Origin: Maribacter_C sp047345145
GTDB lineage: Bacteria > Bacteroidota > Bacteroidia > Flavobacteriales > Flavobacteriaceae
Assembly (NCBI RefSeq): GCF_047345145.1
Contig: NZ_JBLFER010000002.1
Coordinates: forward strand, 310,001 to 374,000
DNA length: 64,000 nt
Direction: 5' to 3'
The position numbers and the translations under genes are program-made. How positions within the stretch are numbered: position 1 is the first letter of the stretch; each line of letters starts with the position of its first letter. Of the stretch, positions 17,806 to 26,211 are shown piece by piece. The notes beneath the pieces were generated by a model. The model was not told the origin of the DNA, did no database searches, and was given only the letters and a program-made list of their open reading frames with translations.

Positions 17806-19689
17806 ATGCAGTATAAAAATTACAAATCTTCAATTTTAATATTTGTTTTCTCCGGATTTTTAGGATTACTAAACGCACAAAACACTTCTAACTATTGGCA
17901 GCAACATGTCGATTATACCATGGAAGTTGATATGAACGTAGAAAACTATCAGTACACCGGAACTCAAAAATTAGTCTACACCAACAACTCTCCTGAGGAA
18001 CTTACTCGGGTTTACTATCATTTGTATTTCAACGCCTTTCAGCCAGGAAGCGAAATGGACATGCGACTGCAAAACATCGCCGACCCCGATGGCAGAATGA
18101 CCACTTCTGAAAAGACGAGTAGAATTGCTACACTTTCAGAGAGTGAGATAGGGTATTTGCATCCTACTTCTTTAAAACAAGATGGTGTTGATGTCAAATT
18201 CAACGAAGAAGGTACAGTTCTAGTGGTGACCTTGGCGAAACCAATTCCCGCTGGCGGAAAAACCACTTTTGATATGGAATTCAAAGGTCAAGTACCTGTT
18301 CAAATTAGACGTTCAGGAAGAAATAATAAGGATGGCGTTGCGCTCTCTATGAGTCAATGGTATCCCAAATTGGCCGAATATGATTTTGAAGGCTGGCATG
18401 CCGACCCTTATATCGCTCGTGAATTTCATGGTGTTTGGGGTGATTTTGATGTGAAACTGACCATCGATAAAAATTATATTGTTGGGGGTACGGGATATCT
18501 TCAAAATCCAGAAGAAATAGGGCATGGTTATGAAACAGCTGGAACAAAAGTTAAAAAACAAAGAGGCAAGACCTTGACATGGCACTTTAAAGCGCCAATG
18601 GTACATGATTTTATGTGGGCCGCCGATCCTGAATACTTGCATGATACTTTACAAATGGAGGATGGGCCAACACTTCATTTCTTATACAAAAACGATGAGA
18701 AGTTTAAAGCTACTTGGACTAAAGTGCAACCTTTAACCGAAAAAGCAATGCGCTTTTTCAGTAAGAATATTGGAGAGTATCCATATAAACAATACTCAGT
18801 TATTCAAGGAGGAGATGGTGGAATGGAATACGCCATGGCAACTTTGATCACTGGTGGAGATAAACCCGGAAGCGTTATTGGCACAATGATTCATGAATTA
18901 GCGCATTCTTGGTTTCAACATATTTTAGCAACTAACGAAGCTAAACACGAATGGATGGATGAGGGATTTACCTCATTTGTTTCTGCCTTATGCAGCAATG
19001 AAATTAGAGAGCAGAATAAAGAAAATCCGTTTGAAGGTTCGTATAAAGGGTATTACTATTTGGTTGGTTCTGGCAAAGAACAGCCCCAAACCACTCATGC
19101 CGATCGTTACGACGCAAATACACCCTATGGCATTTCTGCTTATAGCAAAGGGGCTATTTTCTTATCTCAGCTAGGCTATGTAATCGGTCAGGATAAACTC
19201 ATGGAAGCCCTTCAAAAATATTATGCAGACTTTAAGTTCAAACATCCGGTGCCTAACGATATTAAGAGAAGTGCTGAAAAGGTTTCTGGAATCGAGTTGG
19301 ATTGGTACTTAATGGATTGGACACAAACCACTAACACAATCGACTACGGCGTTAAAGAAGTCGTTGCCGACGGAGAAAAAACAAACATTAGTCTAGAACG
19401 TATTGGGCTAATGCCAATGCCTATAGATGTTTTGGTGGTTTATAATGATGGCTCTCAGGAAACATTTTACGCGCCATTACGAATGATGCGTGGCGAAAAG
19501 GAGAATCCGTATCCTCAATTGAAGAGAACTGTTCTTGAAGATTGGACTTGGGCAAATCCATCTTATGGCTTTAGTGTTAATCGACCTATAGAAGATATCA
19601 AAGCGGTTATAATTGATCCGTCGCAACTGATGGCTGATGTCGATCAAGATAATAACACTTGGCAGCCGACTCCAATGCCGAAAAATTAA
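17806..19689 (+). CDS. M1-family zinc metallopeptidase, secreted
   Basis: A 627-residue secreted peptidase of the gluzincin clan. The signal peptide ends near LLNAQ. The zinc motif HELAHSWF gives His363, Glu364 and His367, and the third ligand is Glu386 in MDEGF. An exopeptidase-type GGMEY motif lies at 338-342, with Tyr where classic aminopeptidase N has Asn. The N-terminal half is the M1 beta-sandwich (MEVDMNVENYQYTGTQKL). It lies 6 bp after the S8 peptidase and 3 bp before rnpA, so co-transcription is likely. Confidence 0.94.
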   Translation: MQYKNYKSSILIFVFSGFLGLLNAQNTSNYWQQHVDYTMEVDMNVENYQYTGTQKLVYTNNSPEELTRVYYHLYFNAFQPGSEMDMRLQNIADPDGRMTTSEKTSRIATLSESEIGYLHPTSLKQDGVDVKFNEEGTVLVVTLAKPIPAGGKTTFDMEFKGQVPVQIRRSGRNNKDGVALSMSQWYPKLAEYDFEGWHADPYIAREFHGVWGDFDVKLTIDKNYIVGGTGYLQNPEEIGHGYETAGTKVKKQRGKTLTWHFKAPMVHDFMWAADPEYLHDTLQMEDGPTLHFLYKNDEKFKATWTKVQPLTEKAMRFFSKNIGEYPYKQYSVIQGGDGGMEYAMATLITGGDKPGSVIGTMIHELAHSWFQHILATNEAKHEWMDEGFTSFVSALCSNEIREQNKENPFEGSYKGYYYLVGSGKEQPQTTHADRYDANTPYGISAYSKGAIFLSQLGYVIGQDKLMEALQKYYADFKFKHPVPNDIKRSAEKVSGIELDWYLMDWTQTTNTIDYGVKEVVADGEKTNISLERIGLMPMPIDVLVVYNDGSQETFYAPLRMMRGEKENPYPQLKRTVLEDWTWANPSYGFSVNRPIEDIKAVIIDPSQLMADVDQDNNTWQPTPMPKN

Positions 19690-19692
19690 AGC

Positions 19693-20070
19693 ATGGGATT
19701 ATCCTTCCCAAAGAAAGAAAAACTTAAAAGCAAAAAGTTAATTGACCAGCTTTTTGTTGATGGGAAAAGTGTATCAAACTATCCTATAAAACTCCTTTAT
19801 TTAAAAACGGAGCTTCCTTTTGATGTTCCCATTCAGACCGGAGTAACGGTCCCCAAGAAAAACTTCAAAAGTGCGGTGAAACGCAACCGAATCAAGCGTT
19901 TGATGCGAGAAAGTTATCGCCTTAACAAAGCGTTAGTTTTTAACAATAGTAAGGGGTCTTTTGCGTTTCTATTTTTATACCTTGGTAAGGAGATGCCTGA
20001 TTACCCTCTTGTGGAGAAAAACTTGACGGCGGCACTTCATAAATTCAAAAAGAAAATCAACGATGAATAA
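19693..20070 (+). CDS. rnpA: Ribonuclease P protein component
   Basis: A 125-residue basic protein with the RNase P protein signature KRNRIKRLMRESYR near residue 60. With the RNase P RNA it matures the 5' ends of tRNAs. Length is normal. In many bacteria rnpA follows rpmH near the origin, but here it lies 3 bp after an M1 peptidase and overlaps an S41 peptidase by 8 bp. Confidence 0.95.
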   Translation: MGLSFPKKEKLKSKKLIDQLFVDGKSVSNYPIKLLYLKTELPFDVPIQTGVTVPKKNFKSAVKRNRIKRLMRESYRLNKALVFNNSKGSFAFLFLYLGKEMPDYPLVEKNLTAALHKFKKKINDE

Positions 20071-21691
20071 ATTGCTCAAAAAAAAGGTTTTAATTCCCGT
20101 TTTTGCGGTTGTTATATTGGTCACAGGAAGTAGTTTTAAAAGTGACTTCTTCGAAATTGCCAAGCAAATCGAAATTTTCACCACACTTTTCAAAGAATTG
20201 AATATGAATTATGTGGATGAAACCAATCCTGCAGAATTGATGGATACTGCCATCAAGAACATGCTTGATGAGTTGGACCCGTATACCAAATTCTTAAACG
20301 AACAAGATGTTGAAGCTTATAAAATCAACAATGCTGGAGAATACTCTGGAATTGGAGCAACGGTTCGTTCATACAAAGACAAATTGGTGATTATTGAGCC
20401 GTATAAAGATTATCCGGCAGATAAAGCAGGACTCAAAGCAGGAGACCAAATTATTAAAATCGGAAATATCAACATTGCCGATTTCGATGACAACGGAAGC
20501 GAACTTTTAAAAGGAGCTAATAACACTTCTGTAAAAGTTACTTATAAAAGGCAGGGAGATACCAAAACAGCAACCATTACAAGGGCTGGAGTTGAAGTTG
20601 ATGCAGTACCCTTTTATAAAATGGTAGATGATAAAACTGGTTATATTGTCTTGGCCAAGTTTAATGCAAAAGCCTCAAGTCAAACAAAAGCCGCTCTTGT
20701 TGATTTGAAAGGAAAAGGTGCTGAAAAAATAATTTTAGATTTAAGAGGCAATCCTGGTGGATTACTTTCTGAAGCCATCAATGTTACCAATCTTTTTATT
20801 GACAAAGGCGAATTGATTGTAACTACAAAGTCAAAAGTCAAAAAATTCAATCGCGAATACAAAACCAAAAATAAACCGGTTGATACAGAGATTCCTTTGG
20901 TAGTTCTTGTAAATGGAAGCAGCGCTTCAGCTAGTGAAATTGTATCGGGGAGCCTTCAAGACTTAGATCGTGCCGTAGTTATGGGCGCCAGAAGTTTTGG
21001 AAAAGGTTTAGTGCAACGGCCACTTCGTTTGACCTATGGAACCCAATTGAAAGTTACTATTTCAAGATATTTTACTCCCTCTGGAAGATGTATTCAATCT
21101 TTGGATTATTGGAACAGAGACGAAAACAACAATGCAGTTCGCAATACGACCTTCAACGAATTCACAACTAGAAATGGAAGAAAAGTTGAAGATGGCGGTG
21201 GTGTATTGCCTGAGATTGAAATTGAAGCGGTAAAGGCTAATCCGTTAACAACTGCTCTTTTAAATAATAATGTGATTTTTGACTTTGCAACCGACTACTA
21301 CTATAAAAATAAAATCGCTAGCGTAAGCGATTTCAAATTCTCAGATGCCGACTTTCAAAACTTTAAGAACTTCGTTTCTCAAAGTAATTTCTCTTTTGAA
21401 ACCAAAACTGAAAAAGCCATTAAAGAAGCGATGATAAATAAAGAAGATGTCATTTTTAATTCGACGGTGGAAGAAGACTTTAAAACGCTTCTATTGGATA
21501 TCGAAAAGAGCAAAACTGCAGCTTTGACGACCCATCAAAAAGAAATTCAAAGCAAGTTGGAAGATGAAATCGTAAAGCGCTATTTCTATCGCGAAGGGCT
21601 TTTCGAATATTATTTGAAAAACGATGATGCCATCTTAGCTGCTACTGAGCTACTAGGAAATACTTCGAAGTACGAGGGAATTTTAAAGTAA
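20063..21691 (+). CDS. S41 carboxyl-terminal processing peptidase (CtpA/Prc type) with PDZ domain
   Basis: A 542-residue periplasmic peptidase with an N-terminal signal anchor. A PDZ domain lies at about 92-175 (SGIGATVRSYKDKLVIIEP, PADKAGLKAGDQI). The S41 catalytic core follows, with the Ser/Lys dyad predicted as Ser289 in SSASASEI and Lys314 in SFGKGLVQ, 25 residues apart as in the D1 processing protease. The C-terminal 130 residues are mainly charged helix. It would trim or degrade proteins from their C-termini. Translational coupling with rnpA is likely. Confidence 0.94.
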   Translation: MNKLLKKKVLIPVFAVVILVTGSSFKSDFFEIAKQIEIFTTLFKELNMNYVDETNPAELMDTAIKNMLDELDPYTKFLNEQDVEAYKINNAGEYSGIGATVRSYKDKLVIIEPYKDYPADKAGLKAGDQIIKIGNINIADFDDNGSELLKGANNTSVKVTYKRQGDTKTATITRAGVEVDAVPFYKMVDDKTGYIVLAKFNAKASSQTKAALVDLKGKGAEKIILDLRGNPGGLLSEAINVTNLFIDKGELIVTTKSKVKKFNREYKTKNKPVDTEIPLVVLVNGSSASASEIVSGSLQDLDRAVVMGARSFGKGLVQRPLRLTYGTQLKVTISRYFTPSGRCIQSLDYWNRDENNNAVRNTTFNEFTTRNGRKVEDGGGVLPEIEIEAVKANPLTTALLNNNVIFDFATDYYYKNKIASVSDFKFSDADFQNFKNFVSQSNFSFETKTEKAIKEAMINKEDVIFNSTVEEDFKTLLLDIEKSKTAALTTHQKEIQSKLEDEIVKRYFYREGLFEYYLKNDDAILAATELLGNTSKYEGILK

Positions 21692-21693
21692 AT

Positions 21694-22230
21694 TCACCAA
21701 GTATACTCTGGTGGCTCAATGCCATTAATGCGCAAATACAAATTCGATTTTGCACGATGGTTTGCCAAATGGTCTTGTACATAAAACATTGCAAAAGCAC
21801 GACTAACTGTGTTTCCGCTATGGTACATTTTACAGGTTTCGTCGAGCTTTTCTTGCTCAATTGTTCGCACCACTTGTGCCGTATATTCAAAGCTCTCTTT
21901 CATCAAAGCTAAAACTGCCGCTTTTGTCATTTTTGAGGCGTCTGGAGTATTAGGTTTTACCTCCATCCCAAGAACATAGCGTTGGGTCAATAGCTTATTT
22001 GCAGCGGCAATGTGCACCATCTGTTCTGCAAAGGTTTTGCTTACCTCAGTTGGTTTATAACTATATTTTTCTTCGGGCATCGCCTTGGCGACATCCATAC
22101 AATGTTCAGTTGCCTCTATCCAAACAGGCAGATACATTTTCGTAAATGCTGTTTTAGGTATGGTATCTGTTTGCGCTGTCGTCACCCAAGTAAAAAGCAA
22201 CAAAAAAAGCGTTAAAACTCTATTTTTCAT
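21694..22230 (-). CDS. Secreted DinB-family protein
   Basis: A 178-residue protein with a signal peptide (MKNRVLTLFLLLFTWVTTAQ) and a DinB four-helix fold. Candidate metal ligands are the His of EQMVHIAAAN and two His in QDHLANHRAK, the usual HxxxH of DinB/YfiT proteins. Most DinB-like enzymes are cytosolic thiol-dependent transferases, so export is a notable variant that is common in Bacteroidota. It is convergent to the S41 gene with 2 bp between the stops. Substrate unknown. Confidence 0.87.
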   Translation of the reverse strand: MKNRVLTLFLLLFTWVTTAQTDTIPKTAFTKMYLPVWIEATEHCMDVAKAMPEEKYSYKPTEVSKTFAEQMVHIAAANKLLTQRYVLGMEVKPNTPDASKMTKAAVLALMKESFEYTAQVVRTIEQEKLDETCKMYHSGNTVSRAFAMFYVQDHLANHRAKSNLYLRINGIEPPEYTW

Positions 22231-22251
22231 GTTGTGGTTTTAATGTAAAAA

Positions 22252-23385
22252 TTATACTTTGAAATAGACTTTATGTTTATCTAAGAAATAGGTGATATAC
22301 CAGAAGATGAACAATACAAAAAGTGAATTGATTACCATTATTAAGTTCTCAGAAAGTCCTAACGGGGAAAAAAGTCCAGCAGTCCAAATTTTTCCAAAAT
22401 CACGAAACCATTGCACACCAACCGTTTCTGAAAAAAGATAGATAAAAATCGAATTTGTTCCTACGACGGAGAAAATTTTTAGCCATTTATTTTTGTTGTT
22501 CTTTACATCTATTAACCAATAAAATAATGTCAGAGTTAATATTGCAAAGCCCCCTGAGGATAACGTGAAAGAAGATGTGGCAATACGCTTTATTATTGGG
22601 GTTATGTTGAGCAAATCAAGGGCAAAGCCTAAAATTAAGATAACGGTTCCCCAGATTAAGAAAGGTTTTATTTTATCTTTTGCAGGTGTATTTGATAGTA
22701 GTATTTGTCCGCAAATTACTCCCCAAATGGTGTGTGCTGCAGTCGGAATAAAGTTGATAAATACCCAATAACCATCATTTTCAAGCCCCATGACCAACAT
22801 ATCAACATAAGAACCAAAACTTTCATGGCCCTGTGCATAGGGCGCGTCAGGATTGTACATTCTATATAACAATTCGGTTAGCGCCAATAAACCTATAGAT
22901 ATAGCAATCTGAAATTTATGCGGTAGATTCATGATTGCGTAAGCAATCAAAATGGTGAAAGCTAATTGTACTAATACATTCCACAGCTCCCAAACTACGG
23001 CATGGCTATATACGCAATGCAATAGAACTCCGAATGCAAAAAGCAAAAAACAGCGTCTGAGAATATGCTTCGTAGCAGCACTCCTATTTCCAGTAGCCAA
23101 ACGTTTTCGTAAAGAAAATGGCATAGCGACTCCAACAATAAACATGAAGAAAGGTTGAATTAAATCCCAGAATCGAAGACCGTTCCAAGGATGGTGATGT
23201 AGTTGATGGGCTATTCCTGAAAAGATCATTCCTTCTGCTAGTTCCGAAAAATTATGATGGAACCCTGCAGCTTCAGCAATTAACAAAAACATGGTAAGCC
23301 CGCGAAATACATCTAAAGAAAAAAGACGTTTAGAAACTTTTGCTGCTAGTTGTGACATGGGAAAAATTGATTGGTTATACTTCAT
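22252..23385 (-). CDS. Polytopic acyltransferase-like membrane protein (DUF5009 / HGSNAT-type)
   Basis: A membrane protein of about 377 residues with some ten helices. The N-terminal signature RLFSLDVFRGLTMFLLIAEA resembles the heparan-alpha-glucosaminide N-acetyltransferase (NagX-like) group, which moves acetyl groups across the membrane to glycans. The frame opens with TTG at 23397; the first ATG is at 23385, and an ATG at 23358 (MSQLAAKVSKRLFSLD) is also a good start. It shares a strand with the DinB-like gene 21 bp downstream, and the two may be co-transcribed. The glycan substrate is inferred only from the family. Confidence 0.82.
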   Translation of the reverse strand: MKYNQSIFPMSQLAAKVSKRLFSLDVFRGLTMFLLIAEAAGFHHNFSELAEGMIFSGIAHQLHHHPWNGLRFWDLIQPFFMFIVGVAMPFSLRKRLATGNRSAATKHILRRCFLLFAFGVLLHCVYSHAVVWELWNVLVQLAFTILIAYAIMNLPHKFQIAISIGLLALTELLYRMYNPDAPYAQGHESFGSYVDMLVMGLENDGYWVFINFIPTAAHTIWGVICGQILLSNTPAKDKIKPFLIWGTVILILGFALDLLNITPIIKRIATSSFTLSSGGFAILTLTLFYWLIDVKNNKNKWLKIFSVVGTNSIFIYLFSETVGVQWFRDFGKIWTAGLFSPLGLSENLIMVINSLFVLFIFWYITYFLDKHKVYFKV

Positions 23386-23480
23386 CAATTTAAGCAATAA
23401 AGTTACAACTATGGGGCTACTTTGTAATTGAGATGTTTAAATTGAATTTTTAGTTAACTTTCAATACTTAAACTCAAGCC

Positions 23481-24452
23481 TTGAAAAACCGAAGCCTAGT
23501 TATTACAAGTTTACTCTTTTTGTTTTTTTCATGTGTTGATTCCGATAAGAAGAAATCTTCGAAAAAAATTACGGCATCAACCCAAACTGGACTTTCGTTA
23601 GTAATTTTAGGCACTATTCAAGATGCCGGTTCGCCTCATATTGCATGTAAAAAAGAATGTTGTTCGGTTTTATTCGAAAACCCAGATGCTGCACGAAAGG
23701 TGGTTTCTTTGGGAGTCGTTGACCATGAAAACCAACAAACCTTTTTATTTGATGCAACACCAGATATTTCTGAACAATTAAAATTTCTAAAGAGGAGTGC
23801 CTCATGGGAAGCTGCTGAATTACCCAATGGTATTTTCTTAACCCATGCCCATATCGGACATTATTCTGGACTCATGTATTTGGGTAAAGAAGCAACCAAC
23901 GCCAAAGCCATTCCAACCTATGTAATGCCCAAAATGAAAATCTTTTTGGAACAAAATGGACCTTGGAGCCAATTGGTTTCTCAAAAGAATATTGATTTGC
24001 ACCCAATTGAAAATGGGGCTATGCTTTCAATGACCTCCAATCTAAAAGTTGTTCCATTGCAAGTGCCCCATCGCGATGAATTCTCAGAAACCGTAGGTTT
24101 CAAAATTATTGGTCCGAATAAAACCGCACTATTCATTCCTGATATCGATAAGTGGGAGAAATGGGAAACCAATATTATCGATGTGATAAAAACTGTAGAT
24201 TATGCTTTTTTGGATGCTAGTTTTTATGATGGGAATGAGTTGAATACAAGGGATATTTCTCAAATTCCGCATCCGTTTGTTATTGAGAGTATAGCCATTT
24301 TTAAAAAACTCTCTCAATCGGATAAGCAAAAAATCCACTTTATTCATTTTAATCATACAAATCGCTTATTAGATTTAGAAAGCAACCAGTCTAAAAAGGT
24401 TTTAGAAAAAGGTTTCAAAATCGCTCAGTTTAACCACCAATTTGAATTATAA
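23481..24452 (+). CDS. PqqB-like MBL-fold lipoprotein
   Basis: A 323-residue product from a TTG start, chosen because it opens a proper lipoprotein signal (MKNRSLVITSLLFLFFSC) and no ATG is nearby. The GTIQDAGSPHIAC segment matches the start of the PqqB family of metallo-beta-lactamase folds. The metal loop reads HAHIGH (His122, His124, His127), with Gly126 in place of the usual Asp. PqqB itself is a cytosolic helper in PQQ synthesis; this exported form may act on another substrate. It abuts the next gene (stop at 24452, ATG at 24453). A PQQ-type dehydrogenase lies 1.8 kb downstream. Confidence 0.83.
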   Translation: MKNRSLVITSLLFLFFSCVDSDKKKSSKKITASTQTGLSLVILGTIQDAGSPHIACKKECCSVLFENPDAARKVVSLGVVDHENQQTFLFDATPDISEQLKFLKRSASWEAAELPNGIFLTHAHIGHYSGLMYLGKEATNAKAIPTYVMPKMKIFLEQNGPWSQLVSQKNIDLHPIENGAMLSMTSNLKVVPLQVPHRDEFSETVGFKIIGPNKTALFIPDIDKWEKWETNIIDVIKTVDYAFLDASFYDGNELNTRDISQIPHPFVIESIAIFKKLSQSDKQKIHFIHFNHTNRLLDLESNQSKKVLEKGFKIAQFNHQFEL

Positions 24453-25349
24453 ATGAAGTTTTCCCTGGCCCTTATTTGTTTCATGTTTGTTAACACTTTA
24501 ATATGTCAGAAAGGCCCCCTAGAAGATATGTTATGGAAAGAAGCTGGTGGACGTATTGACATCTCGGAAGAACATGGTGGCCAATATGAAATTATAGATG
24601 ACGCGAAAAATGGCTATTTAAAAGTTGCTTTTACAGAGGAAGGATGTGGATGTTACACTGAAACTACTGTTGGCGCTTTTAAAAATTCTAGCGGAGTGTA
24701 TACAACCTTGCAAACGAAATGGGATGCTTGTAGTTGGAGCAAGAAGGTATCCTCAAATAAGGGGCTTCATACAATCTTACCCGAAAATTTTGGCCTTCGC
24801 ACTTTCCTTCCCAAATCGGACAGTACAGAATACCAAATCACCTCTTCGGTTTTCTTTTTAGACGCCGAAGTTCCTCAAAAAGGCACCGATACCCGAATTT
24901 CTTTGTCGTACATCCCCTTCGGAATTAATATGACTCCTGATGACCACATACTATCGTATGGATACGAATTAAAAGAGGGGCATGGTGGGGCCAACTACCT
25001 TTATCAAGAAGAACTTCAGGACATGCTTCGAAAAATTTCAGATGAAAACACCTTGCAATGCATCATAGAAAAAACTCCGGAAAATATAATTTCTAAGGAT
25101 AGAGAAATTGTAGAAAAACTCTTCGGGGAAGGAAAAAAATATAACAGTATTGAAGAACTAGCCTTACAAGTTCAACAAATTAAAACCATTTACGAAATCT
25201 CTAAGGATATTGAATATAAGTCCGTAGTCTTAGGTTGGAATCGCGAAGAAGGTCGTTTCTACATCAAAGAAAAAATCAAAAAAGACGCTTCTGAACTTTC
25301 GTTTTTAGAGTTCATAAAACAATTCTCTTTTTTAAAGGCCGTCTGCTAA
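24453..25349 (+). CDS. Secreted protein of unknown function, coupled to the PqqB-like gene
   Basis: A 298-residue protein with a signal peptide (MKFSLALICFMFVNTLICQ). The first half is beta-rich and has paired cysteines (EEGCGCYTET, DACSW); the second half is charged and helical (LALQVQQIKTIYEISKDIE). No domain is recognised. The start codon touches the stop of the PqqB-like gene, so the two are almost surely co-translated and probably work together in the periplasm. Confidence 0.75.
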   Translation: MKFSLALICFMFVNTLICQKGPLEDMLWKEAGGRIDISEEHGGQYEIIDDAKNGYLKVAFTEEGCGCYTETTVGAFKNSSGVYTTLQTKWDACSWSKKVSSNKGLHTILPENFGLRTFLPKSDSTEYQITSSVFFLDAEVPQKGTDTRISLSYIPFGINMTPDDHILSYGYELKEGHGGANYLYQEELQDMLRKISDENTLQCIIEKTPENIISKDREIVEKLFGEGKKYNSIEELALQVQQIKTIYEISKDIEYKSVVLGWNREEGRFYIKEKIKKDASELSFLEFIKQFSFLKAVC

Positions 25350-25597
25350 TAGTTTTAAACATATGTAAAACGCTATAAAGGCCCATACCCCATAACTGCG
25401 TTACATCAACATCGAAAATTTCAGCTTTAATTTCGAGTTTTAGTCATCTTTTAACATATTCCAGACTTGGTTCTTCCTACCTTCATTCATTAAAGTACCA
25501 TCAAGACCAAAAATGCAATCGATTTCTTTGGTTTCAACTTCGGTGCTCGTATGGCCCTATTGCAGTACCAGCTGAAGAAATCCCTTAAACACTGGTT
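25350..25597. other. Intergenic region with a possible decayed reading frame on the minus strand
   Basis: There is no intact gene in these 248 bp. On the minus strand a coding-like stretch runs from about 25596 to 25444, with an in-frame TAG near 25558, and ends in ...NQVWNMLKDD before a stop. The codon and residue mix (for example GHTSTEVETKEIDCIFG) looks like protein rather than random sequence, so it may be a remnant or an unlisted short peptide. No terminator or promoter was clear. Confidence 0.25.
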
Positions 25598-26065
25598 ATG
25601 GATTATAAGAGCTTTTATGCGATTTTCTTCTTTTCTTCCTGTTTATTAATTTCCTGTAGTAAGGATGAACCTGATGCTTCCTTTGAGGGGACTTGGATTA
25701 TGCAGGCCACGGAATTAAGAAACTGTGACGATTCAAGCGACAATTCCGCTAAGAACAGCGACTTTATTTCGAATGAGCCATGCACAGACAACCCAGAATT
25801 TCTTTGCCGTTTTGAAAGATATACATTTGACTCTGGTAATTTTAGTAGAAGTAGAAGTAGCGTACTATTGGCAATTCCTATCTCGTTATCAACAGCAGGC
25901 ACTTTCAGCTTAAGTGGCAGCAGCTTGGAACTATGCGTAGATGAGGGGCCTGTAGCTCGAGAGTGTAGTACCGCAACAATGGAAATCGTCGGCAACACAC
26001 TTATCTTAACAACTAAGGAATCTAATACTGGTTGTACTAAAATCACGTTTTACCTTAAGCAGTAA
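25598..26065 (+). CDS. Small lipoprotein, possibly lipocalin-like
   Basis: A 155-residue lipoprotein (lipobox LLISC) beginning FEGTWIMQATELRNCDDSS. The F-GTW start, repeated beta strands and several cysteines fit the lipocalin-like or META-like small lipoproteins frequent in Bacteroidota. The middle holds a Ser/Arg-rich strand pair (SGNFSRSRSS). A long minus-strand frame over the same bases is a shadow. Ligand unknown. Confidence 0.75.
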   Translation: MDYKSFYAIFFFSSCLLISCSKDEPDASFEGTWIMQATELRNCDDSSDNSAKNSDFISNEPCTDNPEFLCRFERYTFDSGNFSRSRSSVLLAIPISLSTAGTFSLSGSSLELCVDEGPVARECSTATMEIVGNTLILTTKESNTGCTKITFYLKQ

Positions 26066-26211
26066 ACTGGAATCTTAGGACAAAGGGGGTTTCAGAACTT
26101 CATATGGTATTATGCGTCGATTATTTTTTCAAAAAAGATGTTAGTGCTATTCTGATTTGGGAACATTGTCTTTTTGCTTACTTTTAAAGAGGAATCAAAA
26201 TTTAAAGTTCG

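Noticed and set aside
25615..26046. 143-codon frame on the minus strand
   Set aside because: It is the mirror of the lipocalin-like lipoprotein gene; the plus frame has a signal peptide and a lipobox, the minus frame has low-complexity Leu/Ser runs.
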